DNA of 64,000 nt from Erwinia pyrifoliae DSM 12163. Its GTDB lineage: Bacteria; Pseudomonadota; Gammaproteobacteria; Enterobacterales; Enterobacteriaceae. Location: the NCBI RefSeq assembly GCF_000026985.1, contig NC_017390.1:3091567-3155566 (forward strand), written 5' to 3'. The number at the start of each line of letters is the position of its first letter. The first letter of the stretch is position 1. The notes below the pieces were generated by a model that saw only the letters and a program-made list of their open reading frames with translations, made no database searches and was not told the DNA's origin. The position numbers were made by a program, and so were the translations under genes. This document shows, one piece after another, positions 33,208-43,297 of this stretch.

Positions 33208-35937
33208 ATGACCAAATACAGCCTGCGGGCACGCATGATGATTTTGATTCTGGCACCGACGCTGATGATCGGCCTGCTGCTTTCCACTTTTTTTGTTGTT
33301 AACCGCTACAATGAATTACAAAGCCAGCTGACGGATGCCGGGGTCAATATTATTGAACCGCTGGCGGTTTCCAGCGAGTACGGCATGACCTTTCACAGCC
33401 GTGAATCGGTGCGCCAGCTGGTTAGCCTGCTGCATCGTCGCCATTCGGATATTGTGCGGGCCATTTCAGTCTTTGACGACCACAATCAGCTGTTCGTTAC
33501 GTCGAATTACCATCAGGCACCGGATCTGCTGCGCCTGCCGGAAAACCTGCCATTAACGGCGCGTTCAATGAAACAGCGTCAAGGCAATTCAGTCATCCTG
33601 CGCACTCCCATTCTTTCTGAAAGCTACTATCCGGATGAATCGCCAGCCCAGGATGCCAAACCGACCGGTAATCCACTCGGCTACGTCGCCATTGAGCTGG
33701 ATCTGCAATCGGTGAGACTTCAACAGTACAAAGAAGTGTTTATCTCCACGCTGCTCCTGCTGTTGTGCCTGTGTATTGCCATGCTGTTTGCTTATCGTCT
33801 GATGCGTGACGTGACCGGCCCTATCCGCAATATGGTCAGTACCGTTGACCGCATTCGCCGTGGACAGCTCGACAGCCGGGTGGAGGGCCACATGCTGGGC
33901 GAACTGGACGTGTTGAAAAACGGCATTAACTCCATGGCCATGTCGCTCACCGCCTATCACGAGGAGATGCAGCAGAACATCGATCAGGCAACCTCCGATC
34001 TGCGTGAAACCCTGGAACAGATGGAAATTCAGAACGTCGAGCTGGATCTGGCGAAGCGGCGCGCCCAGGAAGCGGCTCGTATTAAATCGGAATTTCTGGC
34101 GAATATGTCTCATGAATTACGTACTCCGCTCAACGGGGTGATCGGTTTTACTCGCCAGACGCTGAAAACGATGCTCAATTCAACCCAGCGCGACTATTTG
34201 CATACGATTGAGCGGTCGGCCAATAATCTGCTGAGCATTATTAATGACGTGCTGGATTTCTCTAAGCTGGAAGCCGGAAAGCTGGTGCTGGAGACAATTC
34301 CGTTTCCGCTGCGCGCTACCCTGGATGAAGTGGTGGTGCTGCTGGCTCAGTCCGCGCATGAAAAAGGGCTGGAATTAACCCTGAATATTCAGAGTGATGT
34401 CCCGGATAACGCCATCGGTGACCCGCTACGCATGCAGCAAATTATTGTTAATCTGCTGGGTAATGCCATCAAGTTTACCGAATCGGGCAATATTGATATT
34501 CGGGTGGAAAAACGCGCACTGAGCAATAATCGCATGGAGCTGGAAGTACAAATCCACGATACGGGCATCGGCATTTCCGAGAAACAACAGTCGAAGTTGT
34601 TCCAGGCGTTCCGACAGGCTGACGCCAGTATTTCACGCCGCCACGGCGGCACCGGGCTGGGGCTGGTGATCACGCAGAAACTGGTGAATGAAATGGGCGG
34701 TGAAATCTCCTTCCATAGCCGGCTGCACCGAGGTTCAACCTTCTGGTTCCATATTAACCTGGAACTTAACCCTAACGCTGCCAGCGATCCGCGCATCATG
34801 GATTGTGTTGAAGGCCAGCATCTGGCCTATGTCGAGCCGAACGCGGCGGCAGCGAAAGCGGTAATGGAAATGCTCAATGCCACGCCAATGCAGGTAAGCT
34901 ATAGTCCATCCCTCGATGAGCTGGCGCAAGATTGCTATGATGTGCTGCTGATGGGTCTGCCCGTGGTTCAGGGACATAGCCTTGAGATCGATGAAGAACA
35001 GCTAACGCCCATTTTGCAACGCGCCAACAGCGTGATTATGGCTTTACCTTTCCAGATGCAGATCTATGCGGAAGATTTGAAAGCGCGTGGCGTGACCGCC
35101 TGCCTGATTAAGCCGCTTTCCATGACGCGCCTGCTGCCCGTTCTTGTCGACCATCATCATCGCCGCGACATGCAGCCACAGGCCGAACGTACGCTGCTGC
35201 CGCTGAGGGTGATGGCGGTAGATGATAATCCGGCGAACCTCAAACTTATCGGCGCGCTGCTGGAAGAACAGGTGGCCGATATTGTCCTGTGCGACAGCGG
35301 TGAAGCGGCGATTGCACAGGCGCGGCTACAGCATTTGGATATCATTTTGATGGATATTCAAATGCCTGACATTGATGGCATTCGCGCCAGTGAACGGATC
35401 CGCGAACTGCCGCAACATACGAATACCCCGATTGTCGCCGTCACTGCCCATGCGATGGACGGGGAACGCCAGCAGCTGATGAAGGCCGGAATGAACGATT
35501 ATCTCGCCAAGCCTATCGATGAACAAAAGCTGAGTCGCCTGCTGGCCCGTTACTCGCCGGTTGGGCAGCGCGCATTGCCGTCAGTGAGCGAGGTTCCGGC
35601 CTCTCTCGACTGGACGATGGCTTTGAGCCAGGCGGCAAACAAGCCCGATTTGGCGCACGACCTTTTGCAGATGCTGGTCGACTTTCTGCCTGAGGTGCAA
35701 AAACTGGTGGAGTTGTATAGCGCAGAGAACAATATCAGCGCATTGCGCAACATCATTCATAAACTGCATGGCAGCGCCAGCTATAGCGGCGTACCGCGCA
35801 TGAAACAGCTGTGTCTGCAGCTGGAACAAAACCTGCGTCACAGTGAAGATATCGCGGCGTCAGAACCCGAGCTGCTCGAACTGCTTGACGAAATGCATAA
35901 CGTTGCACGGCTGGCCAAAGAGCGGCTGAAGCTGTAA
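33208..35937 (+). CDS. barA: Hybrid sensor histidine kinase BarA
   Basis: Tripartite sensor kinase that phosphorylates UvrY (GacA) and so drives transcription of csrB-type RNAs; a csrB gene is at 38889-39210. Order: membrane helix near 9-31, periplasmic sensor, second helix near 176-198, HAMP, HisKA with His in [15 protein letters not shown] near 287, an ATPase domain ([13 protein letters not shown]), a degenerate receiver-like stretch, a receiver with Asp in [10 protein letters not shown] near 718, and an HPt with His in [12 protein letters not shown] near 864. The start [11 protein letters not shown] at 33208 follows AGGGA by 5 bases; ATG at 33205 is the alternative. Length 909 residues, all phosphorelay residues intact. 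Confidence 0.97.
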   Translation: MTKYSLRARMMILILAPTLMIGLLLSTFFVVNRYNELQSQLTDAGVNIIEPLAVSSEYGMTFHSRESVRQLVSLLHRRHSDIVRAISVFDDHNQLFVTSNYHQAPDLLRLPENLPLTARSMKQRQGNSVILRTPILSESYYPDESPAQDAKPTGNPLGYVAIELDLQSVRLQQYKEVFISTLLLLLCLCIAMLFAYRLMRDVTGPIRNMVSTVDRIRRGQLDSRVEGHMLGELDVLKNGINSMAMSLTAYHEEMQQNIDQATSDLRETLEQMEIQNVELDLAKRRAQEAARIKSEFLANMSHELRTPLNGVIGFTRQTLKTMLNSTQRDYLHTIERSANNLLSIINDVLDFSKLEAGKLVLETIPFPLRATLDEVVVLLAQSAHEKGLELTLNIQSDVPDNAIGDPLRMQQIIVNLLGNAIKFTESGNIDIRVEKRALSNNRMELEVQIHDTGIGISEKQQSKLFQAFRQADASISRRHGGTGLGLVITQKLVNEMGGEISFHSRLHRGSTFWFHINLELNPNAASDPRIMDCVEGQHLAYVEPNAAAAKAVMEMLNATPMQVSYSPSLDELAQDCYDVLLMGLPVVQGHSLEIDEEQLTPILQRANSVIMALPFQMQIYAEDLKARGVTACLIKPLSMTRLLPVLVDHHHRRDMQPQAERTLLPLRVMAVDDNPANLKLIGALLEEQVADIVLCDSGEAAIAQARLQHLDIILMDIQMPDIDGIRASERIRELPQHTNTPIVAVTAHAMDGERQQLMKAGMNDYLAKPIDEQKLSRLLARYSPVGQRALPSVSEVPASLDWTMALSQAANKPDLAHDLLQMLVDFLPEVQKLVELYSAENNISALRNIIHKLHGSASYSGVPRMKQLCLQLEQNLRHSEDIAASEPELLELLDEMHNVARLAKERLKL

Positions 35938-35955
35938 GCCCGCTGAGGGATCGCT

Positions 35956-35971
35956 GCGGGGCGAACCCCGC
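35956..35971 (+). terminator. Short hairpin between barA and the glycerate kinase
   Basis: A 6-bp stem GCGGGG/CCCCGC with a CGAA loop lies 19 bases after the barA stop. The loop is stable, but no T-run follows, so the call is tentative. It lies between two convergent genes. Confidence 0.35.
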
Positions 35972-36002
35972 CCGTATCGCCCCACGGCGAGGCCGCCGAC
36001 GC

Positions 36003-37142
36003 TTACATTTGCCGTCCGATATGGAGGGTAGCAGCAACGTTGCGCGCCGTCATACGCACATTTTCTGCGGCTTCCTGTAGCGCATCATCCAGACTGCAGA
36101 TGCGGTAAATCACGCTGAATACCGCATCCAGCCCGTGCTGGTGTACCACGCCCGCATCGCGTGAGAGGCTTCCGGCAATAGCGATCACCGGCTTTTTGTG
36201 ACGCTTCGCCACCCGCGCCACGCCCACCGGCACTTTACCCTGAATCGTCTGGCTGTCGATGCGCCCTTCTCCGGTTACCACCAGCGTGGCATCCCGCACT
36301 AATGCCTCCAGCCCGAGCGCTTCGGTGACAATCTCAATGCCGGGTCGCAGCGTGGCGCGACAAAAAGCATAAAGCCCGGCCCCCATACCGCCAGCAGCGC
36401 CGCCTCCGGCAAGAGTGAGCACATCGCAGTGCATATCTCGCTGGATCAGCGCCGCAAAGTGCTTGAGCGCATAATCCAGCTGTACAACCTGTGCGGGCGT
36501 GGCCCCTTTTTGTGGGCCAAATACCACCGATGCGCCCTGCTCGCCGGTCAGCGGGTTAGTCACGTCGCAGGCAACGTCAATCTGGCATTCAGCAATCCGG
36601 CGATCCAGGCCGCTGAGATCGACAGCGGCAAGCCGTGCCAGTTCAGCACCACCGTAACTGATGCACTTGCCCTGCTGATCCAACAGCCTGGCACCCAACG
36701 CCTGAATCATCCCCGCCCCGCCGTCATTGCTGGCGCTGCCCCCAATACCGATAATCATCCGCTTTACGCCCTGATCCAGCGCATGGCGCATCAGCTCTCC
36801 GGTGCCCCAGCTGGTGGCGGTCATCGCATCACGCTGCGCAGCAGGCACATGCTCCAGCCCGCTGGCGGCAGCCATTTCAATAATGGCGCACTGCCCGTCA
36901 CCGGACAGGCCGTAGAATGCCTCAACGGGCTTCCCCAGCGGGCCTGTGGCCTGTAACCGGACGATTTTTCCACCGCTCGCGGCGACCATGGCTTCAACTG
37001 TCCCTTCGCCGCCGTCGGCAACCGGCAGTTTGATATATTGCGCATCGGGGAAAATGTCGCGAAAACCCAGTTCAATCTGAGTGGCAACCTGTAATGCGGA
37101 GAGGCTTTCTTTGTAAGAATCAGGGGCGATAACTATTTTCAT
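36003..37142 (-). CDS. Glycerate 2-kinase (GlxK/GarK family)
   Basis: Phosphorylates D-glycerate for entry into glycolysis. Family motifs are MKIVIAPDSYKESLSA at the N-terminus, PVADGGEGTVEA near residue 42, IIGIGGSASNDGGAGM near 127, and TGEGRIDSQTIQGK near 290. The start at 37142 gives 379 residues (381 in E. coli GlxK and GarK); the sequence does not settle which of the two it matches better, so no symbol is given. It sits between barA and yqcA, where E. coli has the glucarate gud genes; the dehydratases are absent here. Confidence 0.93.
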   Translation of the reverse strand: MKIVIAPDSYKESLSALQVATQIELGFRDIFPDAQYIKLPVADGGEGTVEAMVAASGGKIVRLQATGPLGKPVEAFYGLSGDGQCAIIEMAAASGLEHVPAAQRDAMTATSWGTGELMRHALDQGVKRMIIGIGGSASNDGGAGMIQALGARLLDQQGKCISYGGAELARLAAVDLSGLDRRIAECQIDVACDVTNPLTGEQGASVVFGPQKGATPAQVVQLDYALKHFAALIQRDMHCDVLTLAGGGAAGGMGAGLYAFCRATLRPGIEIVTEALGLEALVRDATLVVTGEGRIDSQTIQGKVPVGVARVAKRHKKPVIAIAGSLSRDAGVVHQHGLDAVFSVIYRICSLDDALQEAAENVRMTARNVAATLHIGRQM

Positions 37143-37247
37143 CGGTTGTCCATAGCGCATGCGGTGAACCAGATGCCCAGGAGTCACCCTTTTTGCAGTG
37201 CGCACGCCAGCAGCGGGCCAGTGCAGAAGGTCCGCTCCTGGCGGCCT

Positions 37248-37697
37248 TTAGCCTAAAAGCTTAGCCCACTGCTCAACCCACGGCGAGGTGACTTCTTCCG
37301 GCTCCGGACTTTCGCTGGCATCGACCATCAGGACCTCACCGACGCGAAGCGCACTCTGCTCAGATAACAGCGCGTCGAACTGCTTCCCGCCACCGCAGAA
37401 ATGATCGTAGCTGCTGTCACCAAGCGCGATAATGCCGTAGCGCAGGCCAGGCTGGTAGCCCAGCTTATCTTTGATCGCCTGGAACAGCGGAACAATGCTG
37501 TCCGGCAGGTCGCCATGCCCGGTGGTAGAGGTGACCACCAGAACCACTTTATTCGCATAGCGCTGCCAGTCTTCCAGCGTCGGATCGTCAAAAACCGTGA
37601 CTTTGTGACCGGCCTGTACCAGCAAAGGTTCAGCTTCTTCAGCGACTAACAGCGCGTTTCCATAAACGGTGCCAACAAAAATACCTACTTCAGCCAT
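37248..37697 (-). CDS. yqcA: Flavodoxin YqcA
   Basis: Short FMN-binding electron carrier related to MioC. The FMN phosphate loop is [10 protein letters not shown] near residue 8, with [13 protein letters not shown] near 56 and [17 protein letters not shown] near 88. The start MAEVGIF at 37697 gives 149 residues, equal to E. coli, and overlaps the end of truC by 8 bases, indicating coupled translation. The redox partner is not known from sequence. Confidence 0.94.
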   Translation of the reverse strand: MAEVGIFVGTVYGNALLVAEEAEPLLVQAGHKVTVFDDPTLEDWQRYANKVVLVVTSTTGHGDLPDSIVPLFQAIKDKLGYQPGLRYGIIALGDSSYDHFCGGGKQFDALLSEQSALRVGEVLMVDASESPEPEEVTSPWVEQWAKLLG

Positions 37698-38487
37698 TAT
37701 TCTCTCCATCAACTGATACTTCATTTTGTGCGGTCTGCTGCGCCAGCCCTGCCCGCATCACGTCAGGCAGATTCGCCTGCCAGCCAAGCTGATTGATGAC
37801 CTTCTGCCAGACCGCATCCAACCCGGCGCGCAACATTAACGGCTCGGCAGTGACCGGATGCGTCAGATTGAGTTCGCTGGCGTGCAGCATCAGACGATTC
37901 ATGCCAAAGTTTGCCGCCGCAGAACGGTTCTGCTTCAAATCACCGTGGGCGCTGTCGCCAATAATCGGGTGGCGCAGATGGGTCATATGACGGCGCAACT
38001 GATGTTTACGCCCGGACTCAGGCAACATTTCCACCAGTGAATAGCGTGAAGTCTGATAGCGCCCGACCGGCACCGGCAGTTCGGCGGTGGCCACGCCACG
38101 CCAGTGCGTCACCGCTGGCTGTGGTGCTTTCTCCGGCTGACTGAATTTATCGGCAATTTTATCCTGCTCTTCGGTCAGTGGGTAGTCGAGCGTATCGGCC
38201 CCTTCCAGCCAGCCACGCACCACCGCATGATAGGTTTTTTGCAGCTGGTGCTGTTCAAACTGCTGCGACAGAAGACGAGCAACCTCGCTCGACAGGGCCA
38301 TTAGCAGTACGCCGGAAGTCGGACGATCCAAGCGATGTACGGTAAACACATGCTGGCCAATCTGGTCGCGTACCGTCTGCATGGCAAACACGGTTTCATG
38401 CCGATCGAGCCAGCTGCGGTGCACCAGCATACCGGACGGCTTATTGACCGCCACCAGCCAGCGATCCTGATAAATGATTTCAAGCAT
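37690..38487 (-). CDS. truC: tRNA pseudouridine(65) synthase TruC
   Basis: RluA-family pseudouridine synthase acting on tRNA position 65. The catalytic Asp is in [14 protein letters not shown] near residue 54; the family starts with [22 protein letters not shown]. Length 265 residues. It shares the TAATG stop-start with yqcC and overlaps yqcA downstream, forming a tight yqcC-truC-yqcA unit. Confidence 0.96.
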   Translation of the reverse strand: MLEIIYQDRWLVAVNKPSGMLVHRSWLDRHETVFAMQTVRDQIGQHVFTVHRLDRPTSGVLLMALSSEVARLLSQQFEQHQLQKTYHAVVRGWLEGADTLDYPLTEEQDKIADKFSQPEKAPQPAVTHWRGVATAELPVPVGRYQTSRYSLVEMLPESGRKHQLRRHMTHLRHPIIGDSAHGDLKQNRSAAANFGMNRLMLHASELNLTHPVTAEPLMLRAGLDAVWQKVINQLGWQANLPDVMRAGLAQQTAQNEVSVDGENNG

Positions 38488-38810
38488 TATGGCGACTCAA
38501 ACAGCTGGTCAAACTCATTCAGCAGGTGTAGCAGCCGCGCACGTTCAGGAATATCTCCTTCCAGCGCGACGTCATAATAGGGGGCAATGGCCAGCGTGGG
38601 CGGCAGCGGTGCGCCGGCGTCCAACAGCGCCTGCATTTTGGGCAAAAGCATCCACTGCAACCACTGCAACGGCGTCATGGTATCAATGCAGAAAGGTTCA
38701 GTGCTGGTGAACGCCTCGCTGACAGGGGCGACGTATTGCCATAATCCGGCCTGTTTGAGTAACGATTCTATCGCCAGTAATCGTTCCTGAACCTGCTGTT
38801 CACGGCTCAT
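38487..38810 (-). CDS. yqcC: DUF446 protein YqcC
   Basis: Small conserved gammaproteobacterial protein of unknown function. The family core is visible: FCIDTMTPLQWLQWMLLPKMQ near residues 40-60 and the later LAIAPYYDVAL. The start MSREQQVQERL at 38810 has GAGG 6 bases upstream and gives 107 residues. Coupled to truC by TAATG. Confidence 0.9.
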   Translation of the reverse strand: MSREQQVQERLLAIESLLKQAGLWQYVAPVSEAFTSTEPFCIDTMTPLQWLQWMLLPKMQALLDAGAPLPPTLAIAPYYDVALEGDIPERARLLHLLNEFDQLFESP

Positions 38811-38888
38811 GGGCAACCTCTTAAATCATTGTCGGTGAAAAGGACGCAAAGCATAGCATTCGCGTCGGTTTCAGGGAAAAGTATCAAC

Positions 38889-39210
38889 AAAAAAAGGGGG
38901 CACTGTATAAACAGTGCCCCCGGTTCGTTTGCAGCTATCCGGCTACCTTTATGCTCCCTGCTCATCCTTGAAAACTGGTCCGTGCGCTTTCCTAAGCAAA
39001 CATCTTCCTGACGTTGATCCTTTGGCTTCCATGACCGCCGACAGTCCTTTGCGGCTCACATTCTCCGTCCTGGAGGTGTCCATTACCTCTTCCTGAGATC
39101 TCCTTTGCTTCATCCTGGAGCCTGTCCCTGATACATCATCCCGATGATTCAATCCTTCAATGAGCACATCATCCTGATGTTAATCTCATATCATGCTGTT
39201 CCTTCGCAAC
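38889..39210 (-). ncRNA. csrB: CsrB (RsmB) regulatory RNA that sequesters CsrA
   Basis: Binds and titrates the RNA-binding regulator CsrA (RsmA). It sits between yqcC and syd as in E. coli. The minus-strand transcript has about 20 GGA motifs, many in stem-loops such as ACATCAGGATGATGT and CCTCCAGGACGGAG, and shares AAGGATGAGCAGGGAGCA and the 3' GAACCGGG with E. coli csrB. It ends in an 11-bp hairpin GGGGGCACTGT/ACAGTGCCCCC (38896-38921) plus seven T's. The 5' end near 39210 is estimated from the promoter. About 320 nt, somewhat shorter than E. coli (about 369). Transcription is expected to depend on BarA-UvrY; barA is in this window. Confidence 0.93.
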
Positions 39211-39216
39211 GGAATC

Positions 39217-39245
39217 TATTGTGCCTTAATAACATTAGCAAACAA
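39217..39245 (-). promoter_or_regulatory. csrB: Promoter of csrB
   Basis: On the minus strand -35 TTGTTT (39240-39245) and -10 ACAATA (39217-39222) are 17 bases apart, placing the start near 39210. That agrees with alignment of the first GGA stem-loop to E. coli csrB. The -10 is weak, as expected for an activator-dependent promoter. Confidence 0.55.
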
Positions 39246-39364
39246 GATGCCCGGGGCGGCTGTTTAAGCCATTCCGACTTCGCTGACTGCCAAAAATAGA
39301 CTAACCAGATGATATAAATCATTTTTAATTCTTAAGCGTTAGTCATATCTGCATGATTACAAGC

Positions 39365-39398
39365 GATCTCTTACAGATTCTGTAAGAGATCTCGCACA
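39365..39398. promoter_or_regulatory. Probable UvrY (GacA) binding palindromes upstream of csrB
   Basis: Two overlapping palindromes occur about 170 bases upstream of the csrB start. The first, 39365-39391, is GATCTCTTACAG-ATT-CTGTAAGAGATC, with perfect 12-bp arms. The second, 39381-39398, is TGTAAGAGATCTCGCACA; it differs by one base from the reverse complement of the 18-bp UvrY site known for E. coli csrB (TGTGAGAGATCTCTTACA, recalled). Position far upstream of the promoter also matches. Confidence 0.75.
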
Positions 39399-39409
39399 GG
39401 GCAGGCGGC

Positions 39410-39976
39410 TTAATTCGGAGGGTCTATGATAAGCGGCTGTAAAGAAATAAGAAAGTTCCGGACAGATGGCGCGATAAGCTGGCGCTTTTTGGTACCTAAA
39501 TGCTCAAGAATGACTTCGCCACTCACATTACAAACTGATACGACCTCCAGTTCGGAGGCGGTGGTGGCGATAAATAAAGTGGGCGATTGCTTAAGACGGC
39601 GCTTCATAACCAAATGACCAATCAGGTTTTCCTGCACGCGTACAAAGTCATCTTCACTCCAGACTTGCAATAAAGACATCTGCTGCCCGTGCAAAGTTCC
39701 CGTCATATCCCCGGCGAACTGTGAAGTATAGAACGCGGTAACCGCTGGCTGCAGGCGAATATCCAGCGCCCGCTCGACGGCATCGAGATTTGGCTCCAGC
39801 ATAAACGGCTGTGGCAGCCACCAAACTTCTTCCTCTTCCTCATGTGAGGCCATCACACAGGTTGAAGGAATACCGTAAAGTTCCTTACTGGCAGGCGCAT
39901 GCCCGCTTTGCTGCTGCCAGATATCGCAATAACGCTGACTAAAATCGCGTAATGCCTGTGTGGTTTCATCAATCAT
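39410..39976 (-). CDS. syd: SecY-interacting protein Syd
   Basis: Soluble, acidic protein that binds SecY on the cytoplasmic side and has been linked to quality control of the translocon. The family core is seen in YCDIWQQQSGHAPASKELYG near residue 16, AFYTSQFAGDMTG near 81, and SEDDFVRVQENLIGHLV with LFIATTASELEVVSVCN beyond 105. Length 188 residues against 181 in E. coli, with a longer acidic loop (SHEEEEEV). Its promoter-distal end lies next to the csrB control sites. Confidence 0.95.
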   Translation of the reverse strand: MIDETTQALRDFSQRYCDIWQQQSGHAPASKELYGIPSTCVMASHEEEEEVWWLPQPFMLEPNLDAVERALDIRLQPAVTAFYTSQFAGDMTGTLHGQQMSLLQVWSEDDFVRVQENLIGHLVMKRRLKQSPTLFIATTASELEVVSVCNVSGEVILEHLGTKKRQLIAPSVRNFLISLQPLIIDPPN

Positions 39977-40094
39977 TTTTTTACTCTTTACTGACTGGGT
40001 TACACTAACAGCCTATTATAGCCTGAAGGCATAATGGGCTGACGGATTTGTCACCATTCCTGCCACGGCAGGCACCAAATAATTAGGGAATAAC

Positions 40095-40940
40095 ATGTCG
40101 ACATATGACAATCATCATGCGCTGGAAGGTCTTACCCTGGGGCAACCTACAGAATATCACGACACTTATCAGCCAGCGCTGTTACAGGCTGTACCACGCA
40201 GCCTTAACCGTGACCCTCTCGGCCTTGATGGCGACAGCCTGCCGTTCTGCGGGGCAGATATCTGGACATTGTATGAACTCTCCTGGCTTAACAGCAAGGG
40301 GGTGCCACAGGTTGCGCTGGGCGAAGTCGTCCTCGATGCCTGCAGTGTCAATCTGATCGAGTCCAAAAGCTTCAAACTATATCTGAACAGTTTTAACCAG
40401 ACTAAATTTGCCGACTGGGGTGAAGTTCGCCAGACGCTGGAACGCGATCTGAGCGCCTGTGCCCTGGGTAAGGTCAGCGTGGCGCTATTCCGCCTGCATG
40501 AGATCGAAGGTCAACCCATTGGTCATTTCGACGGTTCCTGCATCGACGAGCAGGATATTGAGATCAATAACTATCAATTTGATGTCAGTTACCTGCAAAA
40601 CGCGACCGGGAGTGAAGTGGTTGAAGAGCAGTTAGTCAGCCACCTGTTAAAATCTAACTGTCTGATAACCGATCAGCCAGACTGGGGATCGGTGCAAATT
40701 AGCTATCGTGGCCCACGCATTCAGCGCGAAGCGCTGCTGCGTTACCTGGTCTCTTTCCGCCAGCATAATGAGTTCCACGAACAGTGCGTAGAGCGCATTT
40801 TCAGCGAAATTTTACGCTACTGTAAGCCGGAAAGCCTGAGTGTTTATGCTCGTTATACCCGTCGCGGAGGGCTTGATATCAATCCGTGGCGCAGCAACAC
40901 GCAGTTTGTACCGGGTCGCTCACGGCTGGTACGTCAGTAA
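40095..40940 (+). CDS. queF: NADPH-dependent 7-cyano-7-deazaguanine reductase
   Basis: Reduces the nitrile preQ0 to preQ1 in queuosine synthesis, downstream of QueD and QueE. This is the long, bimodular QueF class (281 residues). The NADPH motif [14 protein letters not shown] is near residue 90 and the catalytic Cys is in [14 protein letters not shown] near 190; the partner Glu is in [12 protein letters not shown] near 230. Confidence 0.97.
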   Translation: MSTYDNHHALEGLTLGQPTEYHDTYQPALLQAVPRSLNRDPLGLDGDSLPFCGADIWTLYELSWLNSKGVPQVALGEVVLDACSVNLIESKSFKLYLNSFNQTKFADWGEVRQTLERDLSACALGKVSVALFRLHEIEGQPIGHFDGSCIDEQDIEINNYQFDVSYLQNATGSEVVEEQLVSHLLKSNCLITDQPDWGSVQISYRGPRIQREALLRYLVSFRQHNEFHEQCVERIFSEILRYCKPESLSVYARYTRRGGLDINPWRSNTQFVPGRSRLVRQ

Positions 40941-41057
40941 AGTCGGCTCTGCCCGGTGTTATTTATCCACGGTAAAGGCTAATCTGAGCACGGGCGGCAA
41001 CCTGATGCAGCCCAAGGATATATTATCTTCGTGATGGCGAAATCGCGGATTTATGAC

Positions 41058-41073
41058 ACACCCAGGCGGGTGT
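41058..41073 (+). other. Short hairpin before the ppnN start
   Basis: ACACCC-AGGC-GGGTGT forms a 6-bp stem ending 3 bases before the AACGGAG ribosome-binding site of ppnN. It could affect translation start; no regulator is known from the sequence. Confidence 0.35.
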
Positions 41074-41085
41074 AACGGAGAACAC

Positions 41086-42450
41086 TTGATTACACACATT
41101 AGCCCACTCGGCTCAATGGATCTGCTTTCCCAACTGGAAGTCGACATGCTGAAACGTACGGCCAGCAGCGATCTTTACCAGCTGTTTCGTAACTGCTCGC
41201 TCGCCGTACTTAATTCAGGCAGCCAGACTGACAGTAGCGAGGAATTGCTCTCACGCTTCGAAAGCTTCGACATCAACGTGCTTCGACGCGAGCGCGGCGT
41301 TAAGCTCGAATTGATCAACCCTCCCGAAGAGGCCTTTGTCGATGGGCGTATTATTCGCGCCCTGCAGGCCAACCTGTTTGCCGTGCTGCGCGATATTCTC
41401 TTCGTCAACGGTCAGATTGATAACGCCGGGCGCTTCCAGTATCAAAATATTGCCAATCCGGTGCATATCACCAACCTGGTGTTCTCCATTCTGCGTAATG
41501 CGCGTGCGCTGCACATTGGAGAAGAGCCTAACACCGTGGTGTGCTGGGGCGGTCACTCGATCAACGCCGTTGAATACCAGTACTGCCGGAACGTCGGCGC
41601 TCAGCTGGGGCTGCGCGAGCTGAATATCTGTACCGGATGCGGGCCAGGCGTGATGGAAGCGCCGATGAAAGGGGCTGCGGTGGGTCATGCGCAGCAACGC
41701 TATAAAGAAGGCCGCTTTATCGGCCTGACCGAACCGTCGATTATCGCCGCTGAACCGCCTAACCCGCTGGTTAACGAGCTGATTATCATGCCCGACATTG
41801 AAAAGCGCCTGGAAGCCTTTGTGCGCATAGCGCACGGCATCCTTATCTTTCCTGGCGGCGTGGGTACAGCCGAAGAGTTGCTCTATCTGCTGGGGATCCT
41901 GATGAATCCTCACAATCGCCACCAGGTTCTGCCGCTCATCCTCACCGGCCCACAGGAGAGCGCCGACTACTTCCGCGTGCTGGACGAATTTATCGTCAGT
42001 ACGCTGGGTGATGAAGCGCGTAAGCACTACTCGATTATTATCGATGATGCGGCGGAAGTGGCGCGCCTGATGAAAAAAGCGATGCCTGAAGTCAAAGAGC
42101 ACCGTCGTGAAACGGGTGATGCCTACAGCTTCAACTGGGCGCTGCGTATCGCTCCCGATCTGCAGATGCCATTTATGCCCAGCCATGAAAATATGGCTAA
42201 CCTCAACCTGTCACCCGATCAGCCGGCCGAACAGCTTGCCGCCGCGCTGCGTCGCGCGTTTTCGGGCATTGTCGCCGGTAACGTGAAGGATGTGGGCATC
42301 AGGGCTATCAAAGAGAAAGGCCCTTATAAGCTGCATGGTAACCCGGAAATCATGCGTCGTATGGACGATTTACTGCAAGGATTTGTCGCACAGCATCGTA
42401 TGAAGCTGCCGGGCAGCGCTTATGTTCCCTGCTACGAGATCATTAAATAG
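41086..42450 (+). CDS. ppnN: Nucleotide 5'-monophosphate nucleosidase PpnN
   Basis: Cleaves purine and pyrimidine monophosphates to base plus ribose 5-phosphate; known in E. coli as a (p)ppGpp-stimulated enzyme, so relA in the same window is functionally linked. The start is TTG at 41086 (reads as [11 protein letters not shown] after the initiator) with CGGAG 6 bases upstream, giving 454 residues, equal to E. coli; an in-frame ATG at 41053 adds 11 non-homologous codons and lacks a ribosome-binding site. The LOG-family motif [10 protein letters not shown] is near residue 263, with [23 protein letters not shown] residues earlier ([16 protein letters not shown]). Confidence 0.95.
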   Translation: MITHISPLGSMDLLSQLEVDMLKRTASSDLYQLFRNCSLAVLNSGSQTDSSEELLSRFESFDINVLRRERGVKLELINPPEEAFVDGRIIRALQANLFAVLRDILFVNGQIDNAGRFQYQNIANPVHITNLVFSILRNARALHIGEEPNTVVCWGGHSINAVEYQYCRNVGAQLGLRELNICTGCGPGVMEAPMKGAAVGHAQQRYKEGRFIGLTEPSIIAAEPPNPLVNELIIMPDIEKRLEAFVRIAHGILIFPGGVGTAEELLYLLGILMNPHNRHQVLPLILTGPQESADYFRVLDEFIVSTLGDEARKHYSIIIDDAAEVARLMKKAMPEVKEHRRETGDAYSFNWALRIAPDLQMPFMPSHENMANLNLSPDQPAEQLAAALRRAFSGIVAGNVKDVGIRAIKEKGPYKLHGNPEIMRRMDDLLQGFVAQHRMKLPGSAYVPCYEIIK

Positions 42451-42483
42451 AAGGGCGTCCTGCGGGCCGCTCAGGATTATCTG

Positions 42484-43233
42484 ATGGTACATCTGCTGAT
42501 TATTGATGCGCTGAACCTGATTCGGCGCATTCATGCCGTGCAGGGTTCTCCCTGCCAGGAAGCCTGCCTGAACGCGATGCAGCAACTGTTGTTGCACACC
42601 CGGCCGACTCACGCGGTCGCGGTATTTGACGATGACCGCCGCAGCAGCAGCTGGCGTCATCAACTGCTGCCGGACTATAAAGCCGGGCGGTCGCCAATGC
42701 CGGACGCGCTGCGCGATGAAATGCCGCTGTTACGCTGTGCCTTTGCCAGCATTGGCGTAAAAAGCTGGCATTCCAAAGGCGACGAAGCCGACGATTTGGC
42801 TGCGACTCTGGCCAGCAAAGTCGCGGCCGTAGGCCATCAGGCGACGATCGTCTCTACGGATAAAGGCTACTGCCAGCTGTTAGCACCCACGATTCAAATC
42901 CGCGACTACTTCCAGAAACGCTGGCTGGACATGCCGTTTATTACTGACTCATTTGGCGTGGAACCGACACAGCTTACCGACTACTGGGGGCTGGCGGGTA
43001 TCAGCAGCAGCAAAATCCCCGGCGTAGCGGGCATCGGCGGCAAAAGTGCCGCACAGCTGTTACGGCAGTTTGGCAGCATGGCGGCCATTTATCAGAATCT
43101 GGAACAGGTGCCGGAGAAGTGGCGGAAAAAGCTGGCAGAACATCAGCAGATGGCCACAATCTGTAAACAGGTTGCGACATTAAAAACGGATCTGTTGCTG
43201 GAAGGAAACTTAAAAGAGCTGCGCCTGGCTTAA
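42484..43233 (+). CDS. xni: Flap endonuclease Xni (ExoIX)
   Basis: Structure-specific 5' flap endonuclease homologous to the Pol I nuclease domain. The active-site acidic residues are in [25 protein letters not shown] near residue 50, and GDEADDLAA near 100; the helix-hairpin-helix is [19 protein letters not shown] near 176. Length 249 residues against 251 in E. coli. In E. coli sdaCB lies between ppnN and xni and the fuc operon follows; both are missing here. Confidence 0.95.
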   Translation: MVHLLIIDALNLIRRIHAVQGSPCQEACLNAMQQLLLHTRPTHAVAVFDDDRRSSSWRHQLLPDYKAGRSPMPDALRDEMPLLRCAFASIGVKSWHSKGDEADDLAATLASKVAAVGHQATIVSTDKGYCQLLAPTIQIRDYFQKRWLDMPFITDSFGVEPTQLTDYWGLAGISSSKIPGVAGIGGKSAAQLLRQFGSMAAIYQNLEQVPEKWRKKLAEHQQMATICKQVATLKTDLLLEGNLKELRLA

Positions 43234-43297
43234 GGCTGACTTATTTGTCAGCCCTGGCTGCGCACGGGGCGAACTGGAAATGGCGTTCTCCCCGGGA

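Noticed and set aside
38949..39167. 72-codon frame on the csrB strand
   Set aside because: It lies wholly within the structured GGA-rich RNA and simply translates its repeated stem-loops.
41053..41085. ATG at 41053 as the ppnN start
   Set aside because: It lies upstream of the ribosome-binding site and adds 11 residues not found in the family; TTG at 41086 fits better.
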